A stretch of 64,000 bases of DNA from Halichondria panicea. Taxonomy: Eukaryota > Porifera > Demospongiae > Suberitida > Halichondriidae. The notes beneath the pieces are model-generated. The model ran no database searches. It had not been told where the DNA came from and was given only the letters and a program-made list of their open reading frames with translations. A program made the translations under genes and the position numbers. Of this stretch, positions 31,066 through 43,093 are shown one piece after another; the stretch's first letter is position 1; every line of letters begins with the position of its first letter. The stretch spans positions 5,774,071-5,838,070 of the forward strand of contig NC_087380.1 of the NCBI RefSeq assembly GCF_963675165.1, read 5' to 3'.

Positions 31066-33500
31066 GACTGCCATAACACAGATAATTATGTTTCCTAATT
31101 GATGTTAATTGGAAACTTTTCATCTCTTAGCCTATCAATTACTAAGCTCTATCAGTTGCCATATAGGGTAACATTCCATCAAAATTAGTTTCTTTCATAT
31201 GATACTAATTGTAACCCTGTCAACTCGCTTCAGATGTTCAATATTAGAAAGTGAACAATTTGTGTCAGTAAGTAGTCTTATGAATCAGCCGCCCTTCCTA
31301 GTGAAGAGACCGTCTGAGCACTTTAGTCTGAAGTCATTACAATGAAATGTTAATTGTGATTACATACTGTCATAAACTATTGTGCAACGCATGCAAAGCT
31401 CAACCGCTTATGCGAACGCTTGATTAGCAGTTATGAATTTTGTTTGGCTTGTTCCAAGAATGTTGCTAACGGAACAAGAAAAGTGTTGCACAGGCCCAGT
31501 GCATCAACTCGACTTATACTATAAACAGGAGGTCCTTGACTGACTGATAACTAACAATAGCCATAGCCAAGTTAGGGTAGCTATAAATGCGTCCCACTGC
31601 ATAGAACGCATACGCTTCTTCTCATTTCAATCCTTGATCTGATTAGTCATGTTTTCATTGATCTCATTTATGGGATACCGGTGTTTGGTTGTACATACCG
31701 TATATAGCGGGTAATTTTTTGGGGGGGGGGGGGAAATATTCATTGTTTATTCAGTTCGTGGATCTTATTTCCGTGATTGTTGCTTGCAAACAAATATGGG
31801 TGGGGCATTGCAGAGTCTGAGAATGGGTGGGTGTGATTGCATGCTTACATTTGGCCACAAGTATGCAATATTGGAATATTGGGTCCATGTGGCACGACCA
31901 AGAATCACATTCACAATGTCGCAAACAAGAGATTGCTCTTAATCTCTGCTCAAACTCTGGATAATTTAAGCCACAGAGACTCTCAATCAATATCAAGTAT
32001 CAAGTATACCGTATAGCGCGAAATGTTCGAGGGGCTTAATTTTCGCAGATTTTGTGGGTTAGCAATCCTACACGAAAATTGTTAGAATTATCTGCTATAA
32101 CGTGCAAAGATTTAAAGGCGTGGCTTCCGGTAAGCAGTCATTCCGTGAACATTGTGAAACAAAATGCTTTTAGAGGCCATTTCACGAAATATAAGTGCCT
32201 CGAAAATTTCGTGTACGGTATATATAGTATCAAGTAAACTTTTTCGACAATAACTTCTACAATCTAGCCTTCCTAAAATTATTTTGCTGATAACAGGAAG
32301 TAAAAATCAACCACAACTAATTAAAAGGGTGTGGCCTCCACCCAAAATTTTTTTGGGAGCTAAGTTGCCCCCCCCCTTTCTATAAATCCTAGCTAGACAG
32401 CTAGCTTTGAATTTATATCTAGAGTTAGAGATTGATCATGATATACGTATGTGTATATAGCTAGATTTATGCACCTCCATGCACCGCGCCGAGGCATCAT
32501 GCATACAGCACCCACGGTGCTTTCATTAATTAAATACCCACAGTTGTAAATGTTGTAGTGCTTGATAACCAGACTCTACGTCTTACTATATAGTATATGT
32601 AGATGGATGCATGTTAAGTTTTGGTAAGTGATATTGCTCAAAAAACTCTCCTTTCTCTCACAAACTAACTTCAAGATTAGCTGGATGGAAAGAGTTAAGA
32701 AAGGAATGGTATAGCTATATATATAATGCATCTATAATTTAATACGCATGTGTTTTTAGTATGTCACATGTAATAGCTAAGGAATACATTGTGTGTGCAC
32801 TGTTTTCTTGGGTTTCAGCATTTTACTATGTGCCCCAAATATCCAAGAGAGCTGCAAAAGCATGCACAGTATCCCTTTCCACAGTATTATCCCTTTCCAG
32901 AGTATCCCTTTCCAGATCATTCGCAACCGTGGGGAAAAGGGTCATCACTTTAGTTTGAATTTGTGGTCAGCCGGCCCAACGTATGGCCCAACCCACCAAC
33001 TTAGCTTGATTTGATCGCCGCCCCCCAACGAACACTTGGTTTAGAAGATGTGGCGTGGATCAATGGTTGTGCACACACACACACACACTAACCAGTTGAT
33101 TATGCCCTGCTGCTGCCTTGATTGAAGTATGTGTCGCCTTTAAAAGCTGTAGCTGGCCTAAACCTTCAATTTGACAGGTAAAGGGACACAGTATAGGACA
33201 CACAAAAGATGAGTTGTGTCTGGAGAAAGTATAACTTAGCATCTTTAAATTAAAGGTGGTGTAGATCTAGATGGGAGCAGTAGCTAGTCACAGAACAGGA
33301 GAATAAGCAGTTAATATCACCAGAAAAAAAAGAGTACAAAATCAATAGTGCTGCCAGAGCCAATCCTCGGTTGCAAGTGTCAGCTAATTCAACAGCTCAG
33401 CAATTAAACTTCAAAGGATAAAAGCATTCATGACACTCTCCACTCTATACCACACAATCCAATATCCATTGATCAATATTGACAAGTTGATAGCATACTC
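31066..33500. other. Duplicated intron tail, MITEs; no gene
   Basis: 31066-31460 is the copy of the SMARCA intron. A MITE terminus ATACCGTATATAGCGGG is at about 31697, a fuller ACCGTATAGCG member at 32007-32222, and an R1 end (CACCCACGGTGCTTTCATTA) at about 32508-32527. A unit with TGTGTGTGCACTG and TGTGCCCCAAAT at 32789-32870 is repeated at 33550, 33650 and 40462. No gene recognised. Confidence 0.5.
32007..32222. mobile_element. MITE of the ACCGTATAGCGGG family
   Basis: Left end ATACCGTATAGCGCG, right end CGTGTACGGTAT, with TTTTCG/CGAAAA blocks inside, as in other members of the family. Non-coding. Confidence 0.7.
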
Positions 33501-33775
33501 CTTTGTTGTTGTATTATTTACAATAGTAAAGTCACATGTAATAAAATATATTGTGTGTGCACTGTTTTCTTGGGTTTCAGCATTTTACTATGTGCCCCAA
33601 ATCTCCAAGAGAGCTGCAAAGCACAGTATACATGTAATAGAATATAATTATTGTGTGTGCACTGTTTTCTTGGGTTTCTCGTTTTCCAGTTGAAACGATT
33701 TTCAGATATATCAATTGTCCAATACAAACAGAACAGAGGCAGCAACAACATACCAGCAACAGCTACCTATAGCTG

Positions 33776-33966
33776 CAGTGGAACCCATCTATAACAGACA
33801 CCTTTGGGGAACAATGTTTTGGCCTTTATACATGCAGAGGTGGCTTTTGTTGAGGGTTTTTTTTTTACAACAAACTGTTCATTTGGGACCTGCATGGATG
33901 CCTGGCCGTTTTAAAGCAATTGGACTTTATTCGGAGGTGGTTGTTTAATTAACTGAGGTTCCACTG
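33776..33966. mobile_element. MITE with CAGTGGAACC termini
   Basis: Left CAGTGGAACCC, right GAGGTTCCACTG, followed by TA. The paralogous sequence at 40670-40700 runs from CTACCTATAGCTA straight into TATAAC without the insert, so an empty site is visible. Typical of short pogo/Tc1-type MITEs. Confidence 0.8.
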
Positions 33967-34040
33967 TATATAATTAACTTCACAACTGAGCATATTAAAC
34001 TGAGAAAGCTTGACTACCTACTATACGTCACAAGAGAAAG

Positions 34041-34370
34041 ATGTCTTACACAGCTAGAGCAACAGAAAGCATAATTATATATACCATCTTATATAGGAAG
34101 ATGACTCAAGAGGATCAGAGCTGCAAGAGTTATAGACTGGATATCAACAAAAATGGTTTCATTTCACGTGAAGACTACGAAATCATGAGCAAAAAAATTG
34201 ACAAAATACAGCAACGTAACTGAAGAGCAAGCTAAAAAGAATCCATGCATGATTTTATTCTAGTCATAGCTGACAACATAAAACTCACTGGTGATACAAA
34301 GTTTCCGAATTTGCTATGATTAGTCAAGCTATTCTTGAAGAGACAGATGATAAGTGATATCACCCACTCA
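34041..34370 (+). pseudogene. EF-hand protein copy, broken (upstream copy)
   Basis: The frame MSYTARATESI, then DINKNGFISREDYEIMSKK contains one canonical EF-hand loop. An extra A in an A-run shifts the frame just after it (the sister copy reads on into NVTEEQAKRIHDF). The match to the sister copy at 40750 ends near 34370, so the second half is missing. It is intronless. Confidence 0.75.
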
Positions 34371-34721
34371 CCCCATGCAGGCATGCATGTACTGTATTTA
34401 CAACACATGCATTAGTACAATACTTAGATAAAGTTATAAGGCAACCAGTTATAATCTTGAAAGGAGTTGTGTGAGAAGGAGAGTCCTATAATGAGCAATA
34501 CCAAAGTTAACAGGTATCCATTATACTGGCATAATAGGCTAATAATTAAAAGTACAAGCCAATACAAATCATAGTATAAATATTTGTAGGCCTGATGGTC
34601 GTGCATGTGATGGAAGTGCTGATGGTATTACCTCCTTGGAATTTTCCATACATGGAATGCTAACTACAGTGGAATGTATAGTGCTTACAGTCAGCACCTG
34701 TGTTTACCAGGCTGCATAATT

Positions 34722-37700
34722 ATGTGTGACTCAAAGAACAAAGAGCAAGAGCTATGGAGGCTACGGTTAAACTGGGCATTCATTATCTTCATGGCTCCCA
34801 TGTATTCAATCAGCCTGTATGGTATTACTTCATCCTTTCATCAGTTTGTAACCAACCCAACTGAAGTTGAGATTCTGTCACAAAACAACACTAAACAGAA
34901 GGTATCGATTAACTATAGTTTCATGAATGAAATGAATCACAATGTGATGCTCGTAAAGCAGCTTTGTACATTTTTCTCAATTAGTGTGTAATACCGCTTG
35001 ATTAATAGATTAATAACCCTGTATCTCAATGCAGATTGAGCCAGGCCTCGGAGAATCTGAATTATTTTACTCCTTGTTAATTTCAGCTACCAATGTTGGT
35101 GCTATCATTGGTGGGCTAGTGTGTGGATTTCTTGTGAGGATTGTTCCCTATTGGTATTTGTGGGCAGTGTCACTAGTGGCACACACAATTAGCTATGTTA
35201 TGTACTGTGTTGTACATCAAGGTTGGCTGATGATGATTTCCAGGCTTCTTGCTGGGTATTTTGCAGGTGCTATTTTTACACTCGGCTTCAGCTACTTCAC
35301 TGACACCAGTGTTTTGTACGTTGAAGAACTAAACAGAATGAGAATGGGTGCCAAAACAGAATCGGAGCGAGTTAGAAACTATCTGTTTGCTACTTTCAGT
35401 TTTTCAGTCAACCTGGGATTCATTTTAGGACCAGGTAAGCGATTCGTGTTAGCTGGTTTTAAAATCCATAATTTTGTCCAGGTTTTGCAGTAGTTGTGGC
35501 ACAGTTTGAGTCAGTGGATCAGTTCAGGGCGATTGGATGGTTCAACTTTGCCTACGGTGTAGTTGTTTTGTGTGTATTGGTGATATTGTTTCGGGGAGAA
35601 ATGAGTTTCAAAACTGACAGATTGAGTTATTGTCAAGTTAAGAAAAAGAATTCTAACTGTCGAATGCAGAATATGAGTCTACTGTCACTTTTCATATCCT
35701 TTCGAATACGTAAATATAATTATCTTTAAGAGCATGTACCTCATTATGAAGTTCCTTAACTATGTCTATACATAATAATTTCAGTTCTCTTCTTGTTTAT
35801 AATGGAAAGGATCCGAATGGCCTTTATTGGAACTATATTCAACCCCATTGCCAGTGATTCGTTTGGAATTGATGAGAGTGGTGCCTCGTACTTTGTCTTA
35901 GCTCTGTGTATTCCTCAACTGGGAGGATCAATTTCATTGTGAGTCAGTGTATTTTTGCATGTCCGTTCACCACATGTCTTTGATCCCATCGTCCCATTTC
36001 CTTTCAATTTTTCTGCAGACTTGTTTTTCAAAGACTAAAGATGTCAAGCCAGATGATTGTCCTGACAGGCATCATTACTACAATTTGTGGATATTTAATT
36101 GTGACTGATTGGCAGACGATTCCCTACGATCCGTGCACAGAGTACAGTCCCTTTCATCATCCTGAAATTGTCCAATATTATGAAAATAACACAATCATTG
36201 TAGGCAAGTTTCAAAAGAATATTGAATCACATGTTGATTTCACTTTGCCCAAGCTAAAAAGAGTCAAGCTTTTGCCCAACATTAACCTCATATTTGCTGA
36301 TGGTGCATCTTTTGAGGCGGACTTAAGGATTAATCTCAGTTGTAGTCATGTTTACAATTGTACGTGTGCTCTAAAGAATCCTACTTGTTTGTATTTCAAA
36401 ATAAATGAAAATCTAAACACCGAGGATCTATATTATTACGACTGTAGTTCTGACTTCAACCTGAGATCACCAATCACAGCATGTATTACTCTATCAAGAC
36501 ATCAAACAGTACTGGCAGGTAATAAAGCAACGACATCTGTAGATGAACATGAATCTGAAATTGAAAGTATCACTGTACTGCCAAAAAGAGTATACTTCAT
36601 AGCCCGAAACACTTGCATTGAGGCGAATGTGACTGGTCACCAGTGTCACTGGATACCCTCGTCCACAATCACCAAGAAGGAGTGTAAAGACTGTCAGCCC
36701 ATCTGTAGGAGCGTGAGCCAGACACTCACTTTTGCTCAGTTTCTGGTTGGCAATGGACTGTTGGTTTACACCAGTGCACTCCAGTATTCTCCAATCGTAT
36801 CATTACTCATGAACCAAACACCAAAACAAATCCAGGTGCTGTTAAGTAGGTATAGTAATTATGTCATTTTGGTGCATGGTCTATAGACAAATATGTATAA
36901 TATTATAGCCTGCAGGTAATGAATGTGGATATATTACACGCATGCATGCACGCACTGAATTCCTGAATAGTCTGAGTTGCACGGCTTGCCTTTTTCTTTT
37001 TATCAGCCTATAATAGCCAAGGTACCCGCACTATTTGACCAATCTTTTAATTTCATGCATGCATGGTTTTATACATGCAGGCTATGCCGCTCTGTTAATT
37101 CTTCACTAACAACGGCATTATACATGTCTTTTGAATACGAATTATGTTAACTTGCAACTTTCAGTTACCACACATTAATGATGCAGGGAATTGTGATTGG
37201 ATCCATGACAGCTTTGGGCGGTGTATCATCAAGTGTGTTTCCTCTACTGAGTAAGTTATCAATGCTTAGGTGCGTGCATGCATGTCAACTGCAAGACAAA
37301 ATAATACCTTTGACATAATACATGTAATACATGACTGTATACATGCCACTCTGTTTCATTGTGAGCCGACAAACATGAGATATAATTCTCATGTTTTGTC
37401 GGCTCGAATAGTAGACATAATTTTATCAGGAGCAGATTACAGAAGGAGCTTCTAACTCTACATGGGTGTGAGAATTACGTCTCGTGTGTTTTCCTAATTA
37501 AATGCTGCATTGCCTTATAAGAAAAGTGCATAAATTACAGACAGTGGTCAGCCTGACTGTGAACGGATTTTGTTACGTATAGTGCAGCAGCAGGAGAGCT
37601 AGGTTGAGCCAGAAAGAGCTAAAAAAAGATAGCTATAGGTCTTTGATGGATATTGGTATACATCAGACTGTCATTGGTGACGTACAGAAAATTCTAAAAT

Positions 37701-38920
37701 TCTGCGGAAAGAGGAGCATATCCAATTACTTTGTAAAGAGAAAGTTTGCTGGACCTATAGACTAACATACAGTCAGTGCACATATTAAAGTCGTTTCAGG
37801 ATTGGTGTTTAGCCTATACCCATACAGTGCATCCAGTCTAGAGAGTAGAATACCATGCACAAATATGTGAGTAGTTGTACTTAAATGCTTATGATTGGAA
37901 CAAAGTATGCTGATACCATTGTTTAGGTGAATGAATAAGTTACGACATATCCAAAAATTTTCCATGACAACATAAGGTGGTGCATGGGTTTGTGGTGATT
38001 AGTAAAACAGTAAACAATTGTAATAGTGGGTAATCGGTTAGGGAGAGAAAGAGGCCAACGGTCTCTGGCTAAGGTTTGGAATTTGTCACTACATCTATAG
38101 ATAGTTTGGCTATCTTATGAAAGGTTCGTGCTCAGTTTTTAGTGTCGTTTCGGTTATATAGGGACAGATTTGAAGATGTTACGGCTAAGGTCCAAAAATT
38201 ACACGGAGGAGTTAGCTTGAATAAATTGTCTAACTTTTGATAAGAACAATTTGTCCAGAAATACTTTAGTTTCAGAGATAATTGATGTTATATACATACA
38301 TTTTTTTACGATCACCCCCATTTTCATCTAAAATTATTTCCCACCTACTACAACAGCTTTTTTTTAGGGAAATATAGTATTGTTGCTTATTCATTCACCT
38401 ATACAATGGTATCAGCCATAAAATCAGCACAATTTCTTAGAAATGTTCCAATCTTGAGAATACATTTAAGTATACAACTGCTCACCTATTTTGTATTCTA
38501 CTCTCTAGACTGGATGCACTGTAAAGCATTACAGTGCTGTACATGTATTTGATGTGTTTGCACTACTATACATGCACAAGAATGGTAATTATTGCATGAC
38601 GTGTCTGTGGCCCTCGAGCATTCCAGTGTCAATATTAATATTGAGGCACTTGTGCCATGCAAGAACTTAATTAATACATTAATTTATTGCTATGCCACCA
38701 AAGACGAACTGACTATAATTATGCATCACATTTCATTGCAGTCGATGCTGTGTACGAAGAGATGAAGAAAAGAGTGTTTTTGCTAACCATACTTTTTGCT
38801 CTAGCACACATTCCGTTTATCCTTGAGATTATTGCACTCTACCCAAAACTGGGACCAAGAACTACGGACAACACAGACATTGAATACAGCAAATTGAATG
38901 AATTAGAACATGTCGATTGA
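34722..38920 (+). CDS. MFS transporter, MFSD8/CLN7-like
   Basis: Seven exons with consistent phases (34722-34901, 35035-35434, 35482-35709, 35785-35938, 36019-36835, 37187-37250, 38742-38920) give 673 residues. Hydrophobic segments begin with LNWAFIIFMAPMYSISLYG; the second exon has GAIIGGLVCGFLVRIVP and SRLLAGYFAGAIFTLG, and SFSVNLGFILGPG is like the mid-MFS motif. A large loop of about 210 residues in exon 5 is rich in Cys and N-glycosylation sites and ends in ECKDCQPICR. The last exons hold GIVIGSMTALGG and VFLLTILFALAHIPFIL. MFS proteins move small solutes by alternating access; MFSD8 relatives are lysosomal. Substrate unknown. A methionine 16 codons upstream (34674) is an alternative start. 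The last intron holds a foldback transposon. Confidence 0.8.
37825..38521. mobile_element. Foldback element in MFS-gene intron
   Basis: Inverted arms of about 140 bp (37825-37965 and 38385-38521) start CAGTGCATCCAGTCTAGAG and are flanked by TA on each side. The first seven bases and a later AGAGAGTAGA block, at identical spacing, match the ends of the element at 15009-16246. No coding capacity. Confidence 0.8.
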
Positions 38921-39947
38921 TAATAATTATTATGCTATAATTATACTCTCTAGGAAAATGCCACTCGCATGGATGATGTAATTGTGTTTGTGTATAAAAA
39001 CATTGTGTGTTGGAAATGTTGTTATCCAGAATTTGTTTGCTCATTCCCTTTCTGAGTTATAGAACTGATCATTTGGTCATCTATATACTCTGATTCACAA
39101 ATCAACTGCTTGTGTATGTTACTAGGCAAAAGTATATCACAGCTATTCCTTATACCTGATGTTTGCCGGTATAAAAGAGGCATTTAATGCAGTTTAAACT
39201 ATTTCCTAGTGGAACGGCACACCCATTCTTGGTTTAGGACTCAGGAGTCAACTCCTACCCTAACCCTAAAAAATAAAGATTAGTATAATTATACACACGA
39301 TAAAAATTACTACATGACTAATCCAAAATTACATATTAAAATAAATATACACTTGAGAGAGAGCCACCGCTACTAACCCTCATGCAGTGGCACGGGCGAG
39401 AACGTAGAGCGCTGACGATGCAAGAACAGACATTCGTGTAACAGGTTTCTGGAGACATCAGTGCATTATTCTCCACACAATATTAAGTCGTATATAGACA
39501 TACATGTAAACACAGCACGCAACAAAGACAAGTCATCCTTTATATTACCTATTTTATAGACGGGTAGTGATTTTAGCTTTTTCAGATTTTTCTATGTTTT
39601 TAGCCGTTTTTTGGCGGTTGTAGCAAATTCATTAGCACAACACAAAAAACTGTAAGTGTTTTAGGAAGTTTGGAGTCAAATACAGATGAAAAAAGGGACA
39701 GCTTGCTTAGCATACTCTCAAAAGTATGGTTAATTTTTTCAATATGCGTTTTGGCCAATTTTAAGGCTACGAAAACATTATGTGATTTTATTTATCTATT
39801 TCCTTAAACGCCACGATTTCAATGGGGGTTGTACAGGCCTCATAATTGTGCAATACAAATTTATGCGATGTGATAGATGCTTGCATAAATAGCACTAATT
39901 TGTACTACGGTAGCATATTTAGCTCTATGATGTTATTGCCGATGTCA
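38921..39947. other. Spacer; no gene recognised
   Basis: AT-rich sequence following the MFS gene. No coding, RNA or repeat signal that I can support. Confidence 0.35.
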
Positions 39948-40322
39948 TGCAGTTAACAACGAACACCACTCAAACATGTAATCAATGTGAGACAATTTTT
40001 TTCTGCTATAGTTAATTAATACAGTGAGATATAAAATTATGTACCTCAGTCACCCAGGCCTTTAGTTTGTTCTTCAGCCAGCTCATTTTCTTACCATTTC
40101 TCTCTGCAGGTTCTATGGTGAATGCAAGTATAGATATAGCAACAGATTTACATGCATACATTGACTATGCATTCTACAACATCTAGCCCAAATTCTAGTA
40201 ATAACTAGCTGTATAATTATAGATCTATATAGATCTAATACAACAAACCAACACTATATTTAAGACTGAATTGCAGGATTATGAAAGCAAGAGGACATAA
40301 TTAAGACCTGCTCATTGGAGGT
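39948..40322. repeat. Segmental repeat shared with 47961-48362
   Basis: Shares TGCAGTTAACAAC, GTACCTCAGTCACCCAGGCC, CTCATT(T/C)TCTTACCAT and GACTGAATTGCAG with the sequence after RHB1. On the minus strand 40086-40045 could be a 14-codon exon (MSWLKNKLKAWVTE) ending at a GTACAT donor; the sister copy has a stop in that frame. Coding status is very uncertain. Confidence 0.6.
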
Positions 40323-40749
40323 GATAACTAAAAATCTTAATTATCAAAGGAAACACCTCCATTATAAAGGTGACCATTAATAATGAAGTACCGGGATTCG
40401 AGGTCTCCACTATACGTATACTATATACGCAGGCGCCTCCAAATGCACTTAATATCTCACAGCATTTTACTATGTGCCCCAAATATCCAAGAGAGCTGCA
40501 AAGCACAGTATAGTATGTCACATGTAATAAGAATATTATATTGTGTGTGCACTGTTTTCTTGGGTTTCTCAATACATTTGTTTTCTAGTTAAAACGGTTT
40601 TCTGATATATCAATCATCTCTAATACAATTATAGGAACAGAACAGAGTCAGCAACAACATACACCAGCAACAGCTACCTATAGCTATATAACTTCAAGAC
40701 TGAGCATATTAAACTGAGAAAGCTTGAACCTACATCACAAGAGAGAAAG

Positions 40750-41322
40750 ATGTCTTACACAGAGCAACAGAAAGCATACCATTTTAGGAAGATGAGGACC
40801 AGAGCTGCAAGACTGCATGGATATCAACAAAGATGGTTTCATTTCACGTGAAGACTACGAAATCATGAGCAAGAGATTGACAGAATATTGCAATGTCACT
40901 GAAGAGCAAGCTAAAAGAATCCATGATTTTATTCTAGTCGTAGCTGACACCATAAAGCTCACTGGTGATACAATGATACAAAGTTTCCAGTTAAAGAATT
41001 TGCTATAAAGATTAGTCAAGCTATTCTTGAAGAGACAGAATGATGAAAAAACGAGGTTTTTTTTATGATTCTCACAGTAACGTGTTCGATGGCATTGACA
41101 CTAATGGTGATGGCCACATTTCAGTGAAGGAGTTCAAAGTTTACTTGAAGGTGGTGGCCCCGAACCTGACAGGATCAAGCCAAGCATGCTTTTGATTTCA
41201 TCGATACTGACAAGAACGGGGAAATCAGTCGAGAGGAATTCTTGGCAGCTGCTATAGATTTTTATTTTGGTGTTGAAGAGACAGAGCTTGCTGCTGCATT
41301 CATGGGAAAGCTAGTGGACTAA
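40750..41322 (+). pseudogene. Sarcoplasmic calcium-binding-like EF-hand gene, frameshifted
   Basis: Pieces in different frames encode MSYTEQQKAYHF, DINKDGFISREDYEIMSKRL, NVTEEQAKRIHDFILVVAD, DTNGDGHISVKEFKVYLK and DTDKNGEISREEFLAAA, ending KLVD before a stop. These are EF-hand loops in the order of a four-EF-hand cytosolic Ca2+-buffer of the SCP/luciferin-binding type. At least three frameshifts (near 40800, 40990 and 41190) and two stops break it. No introns interrupt it, which would fit a retrocopy, though an intronless parent is possible. Confidence 0.75.
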
Positions 41323-42376
41323 TTAAGTCACACAATTTGATTAATGGACTGTACAATATAATAGAAGAATAATTATATAGCTTATAATTATAGGTTAGAA
41401 TTTGCTGAATACAGAACTGCTGAAATACAGTAACCATGCAACCTTAATTTTTGTATGGGATGTATCATTTATATAGTGTGTAGTGTATAATTATTAGTCT
41501 GAGGAGTGTATAGCTTCCCAATAAATTTATTAAAGATGAAGTGGTTTTCCCCGGCCTGCCCGCTCATTTTGTTTAATGAGAGTCATATGGACAGTAGAAT
41601 CTGTCTTAGCTCCAGACACATCCAGTCCTGTGTGACTAATTATTAGTCTAATAGTAGCTCACAAAACTCATTCTCATGTGCATACATTCAAGAAAAGTTT
41701 CTAAAATGTATACAAGATATACTGTATAGAAGAGCGGTCTCACTGATCAATGTAACTTCAAGTGGCAGCAATGCATACTTTCTACACTTGTGATGTAATT
41801 TATAGCTACCTTATAACGGGGAAATTTGGCAAGCGTTTTAATTTGGCGAATTTTACCAAATTTGAAACTGCCAAATTAAACACCAAATGGCTCATTCGCC
41901 AAATTTTCATTATGTTTTATACAGTATTACATTGTGTGTCTTATGTAAAAGTAGGCACTACATGTATATTATGTGCATGGTATACACCGAAGTCCATCAG
42001 TTTAGTAACAAACCAACGAAAAGTGCTGGCTGTCCCAAACTAGGTTTTCAATGTACAGTATGACCGGATATGACATTTTGGATTTGGTTTGGCTGGATTA
42101 CACTTAAACAGATCAGAATGAGTCATTATCCTTGAGACAGAACTGTCATAAGATTCGGAGTAAGATTGTTTTATATAGCCGCGGCTATTTTCTGAAATAC
42201 AGCCACCTCGCTATTCCGGCCGGGCTGCACTGTCCCAAGGGTGACCGGATTAACAAGGGTCTAGTACTGTATTCCACTTTTTATTGTGAGTATACATGTA
42301 TTAATAGGATTCGTCGAGATTTACCATGAATATTAATATGCATCAAACAAGACGACTAGAGGCGAATGAGAGTGGC
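41323..42376. other. Spacer; no gene recognised
   Basis: Contains an AATAAA at about 41520 and an ATTTGGCGAA/TTCGCCAAAT inverted motif near 41845-41900, also seen near 16826. No gene. Confidence 0.35.
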
Positions 42377-43093
42377 CAGGGGCGGATCCAGGGGGTGGTT
42401 TTGAGGAGCTGAAGCCCCCCCCTTTTGAAAAACTGAACTATACCTATGTATTTCTAGTCTGAGGTTACAACAATTTTGCCACCAACCTTGTTATTTATGC
42501 ATCTGCATGTAGACTCACTGACTTAAGAGATGCTAGACAACAGCCAAGTCTAGCTACTAAGATGTAGGCTAGCTATGGACATACTGTGCTAGCTAGCTAG
42601 CTACTAATAAAGTGCATAGGTCAACTATTGCTGTTGCTGAGTCAGCTCCTTGTGCAATGTTTGTAGCCTCGATCATATCCCAGGCCTCTTCCTAGGCTGC
42701 TGTTGAGCTGCAACACGGAGCAGATCTCAGACTTTTCAGCTAGTTGCAAGGAAGCAGCCTTACCTTCTCTCACTCTCAGTGCAGTCTTGGTAGGCATTGT
42801 GATTCTTTCATGTACCAAGAGTGCATGAATGTAGATGTAACATCTACAGTATACATCCTTTTGTTGATTAGAACGAGTTTTTTGTATTAACTTTTTCATA
42901 TTCAGTATTCACTTATTAATATGACAGTTCAAAGGAAAAAGTGTGAGCAAATTGTAAAAATCAAAAAATTTCGCCTCCGGCGAGGCGGGAGGGGGAGCAC
43001 CATACCCACCCCCTGGGTGGCTCCGCCACCCTCGTACGGGGCTTCACCCCTTTCTACTAGCCCCCCCTTTCATTTTTCCTGGATCCGCCCCTG
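42377..43093. mobile_element. hAT-like non-autonomous element
   Basis: Perfect 17-bp inverted ends CAGGGGCGGATCCAGG(G/A), with GTGGC directly repeated on both sides (42372-42376, 43094-43098). The CAGGGG terminus is typical of hAT elements, but their target duplication is usually 8 bp, so the superfamily is tentative. The 717-bp interior has no recognisable transposase. Confidence 0.8.

Noticed and set aside
42642..42899. 85-codon minus frame in the hAT-like element as a transposase
   Set aside because: Too short, no catalytic motif or BED finger visible.
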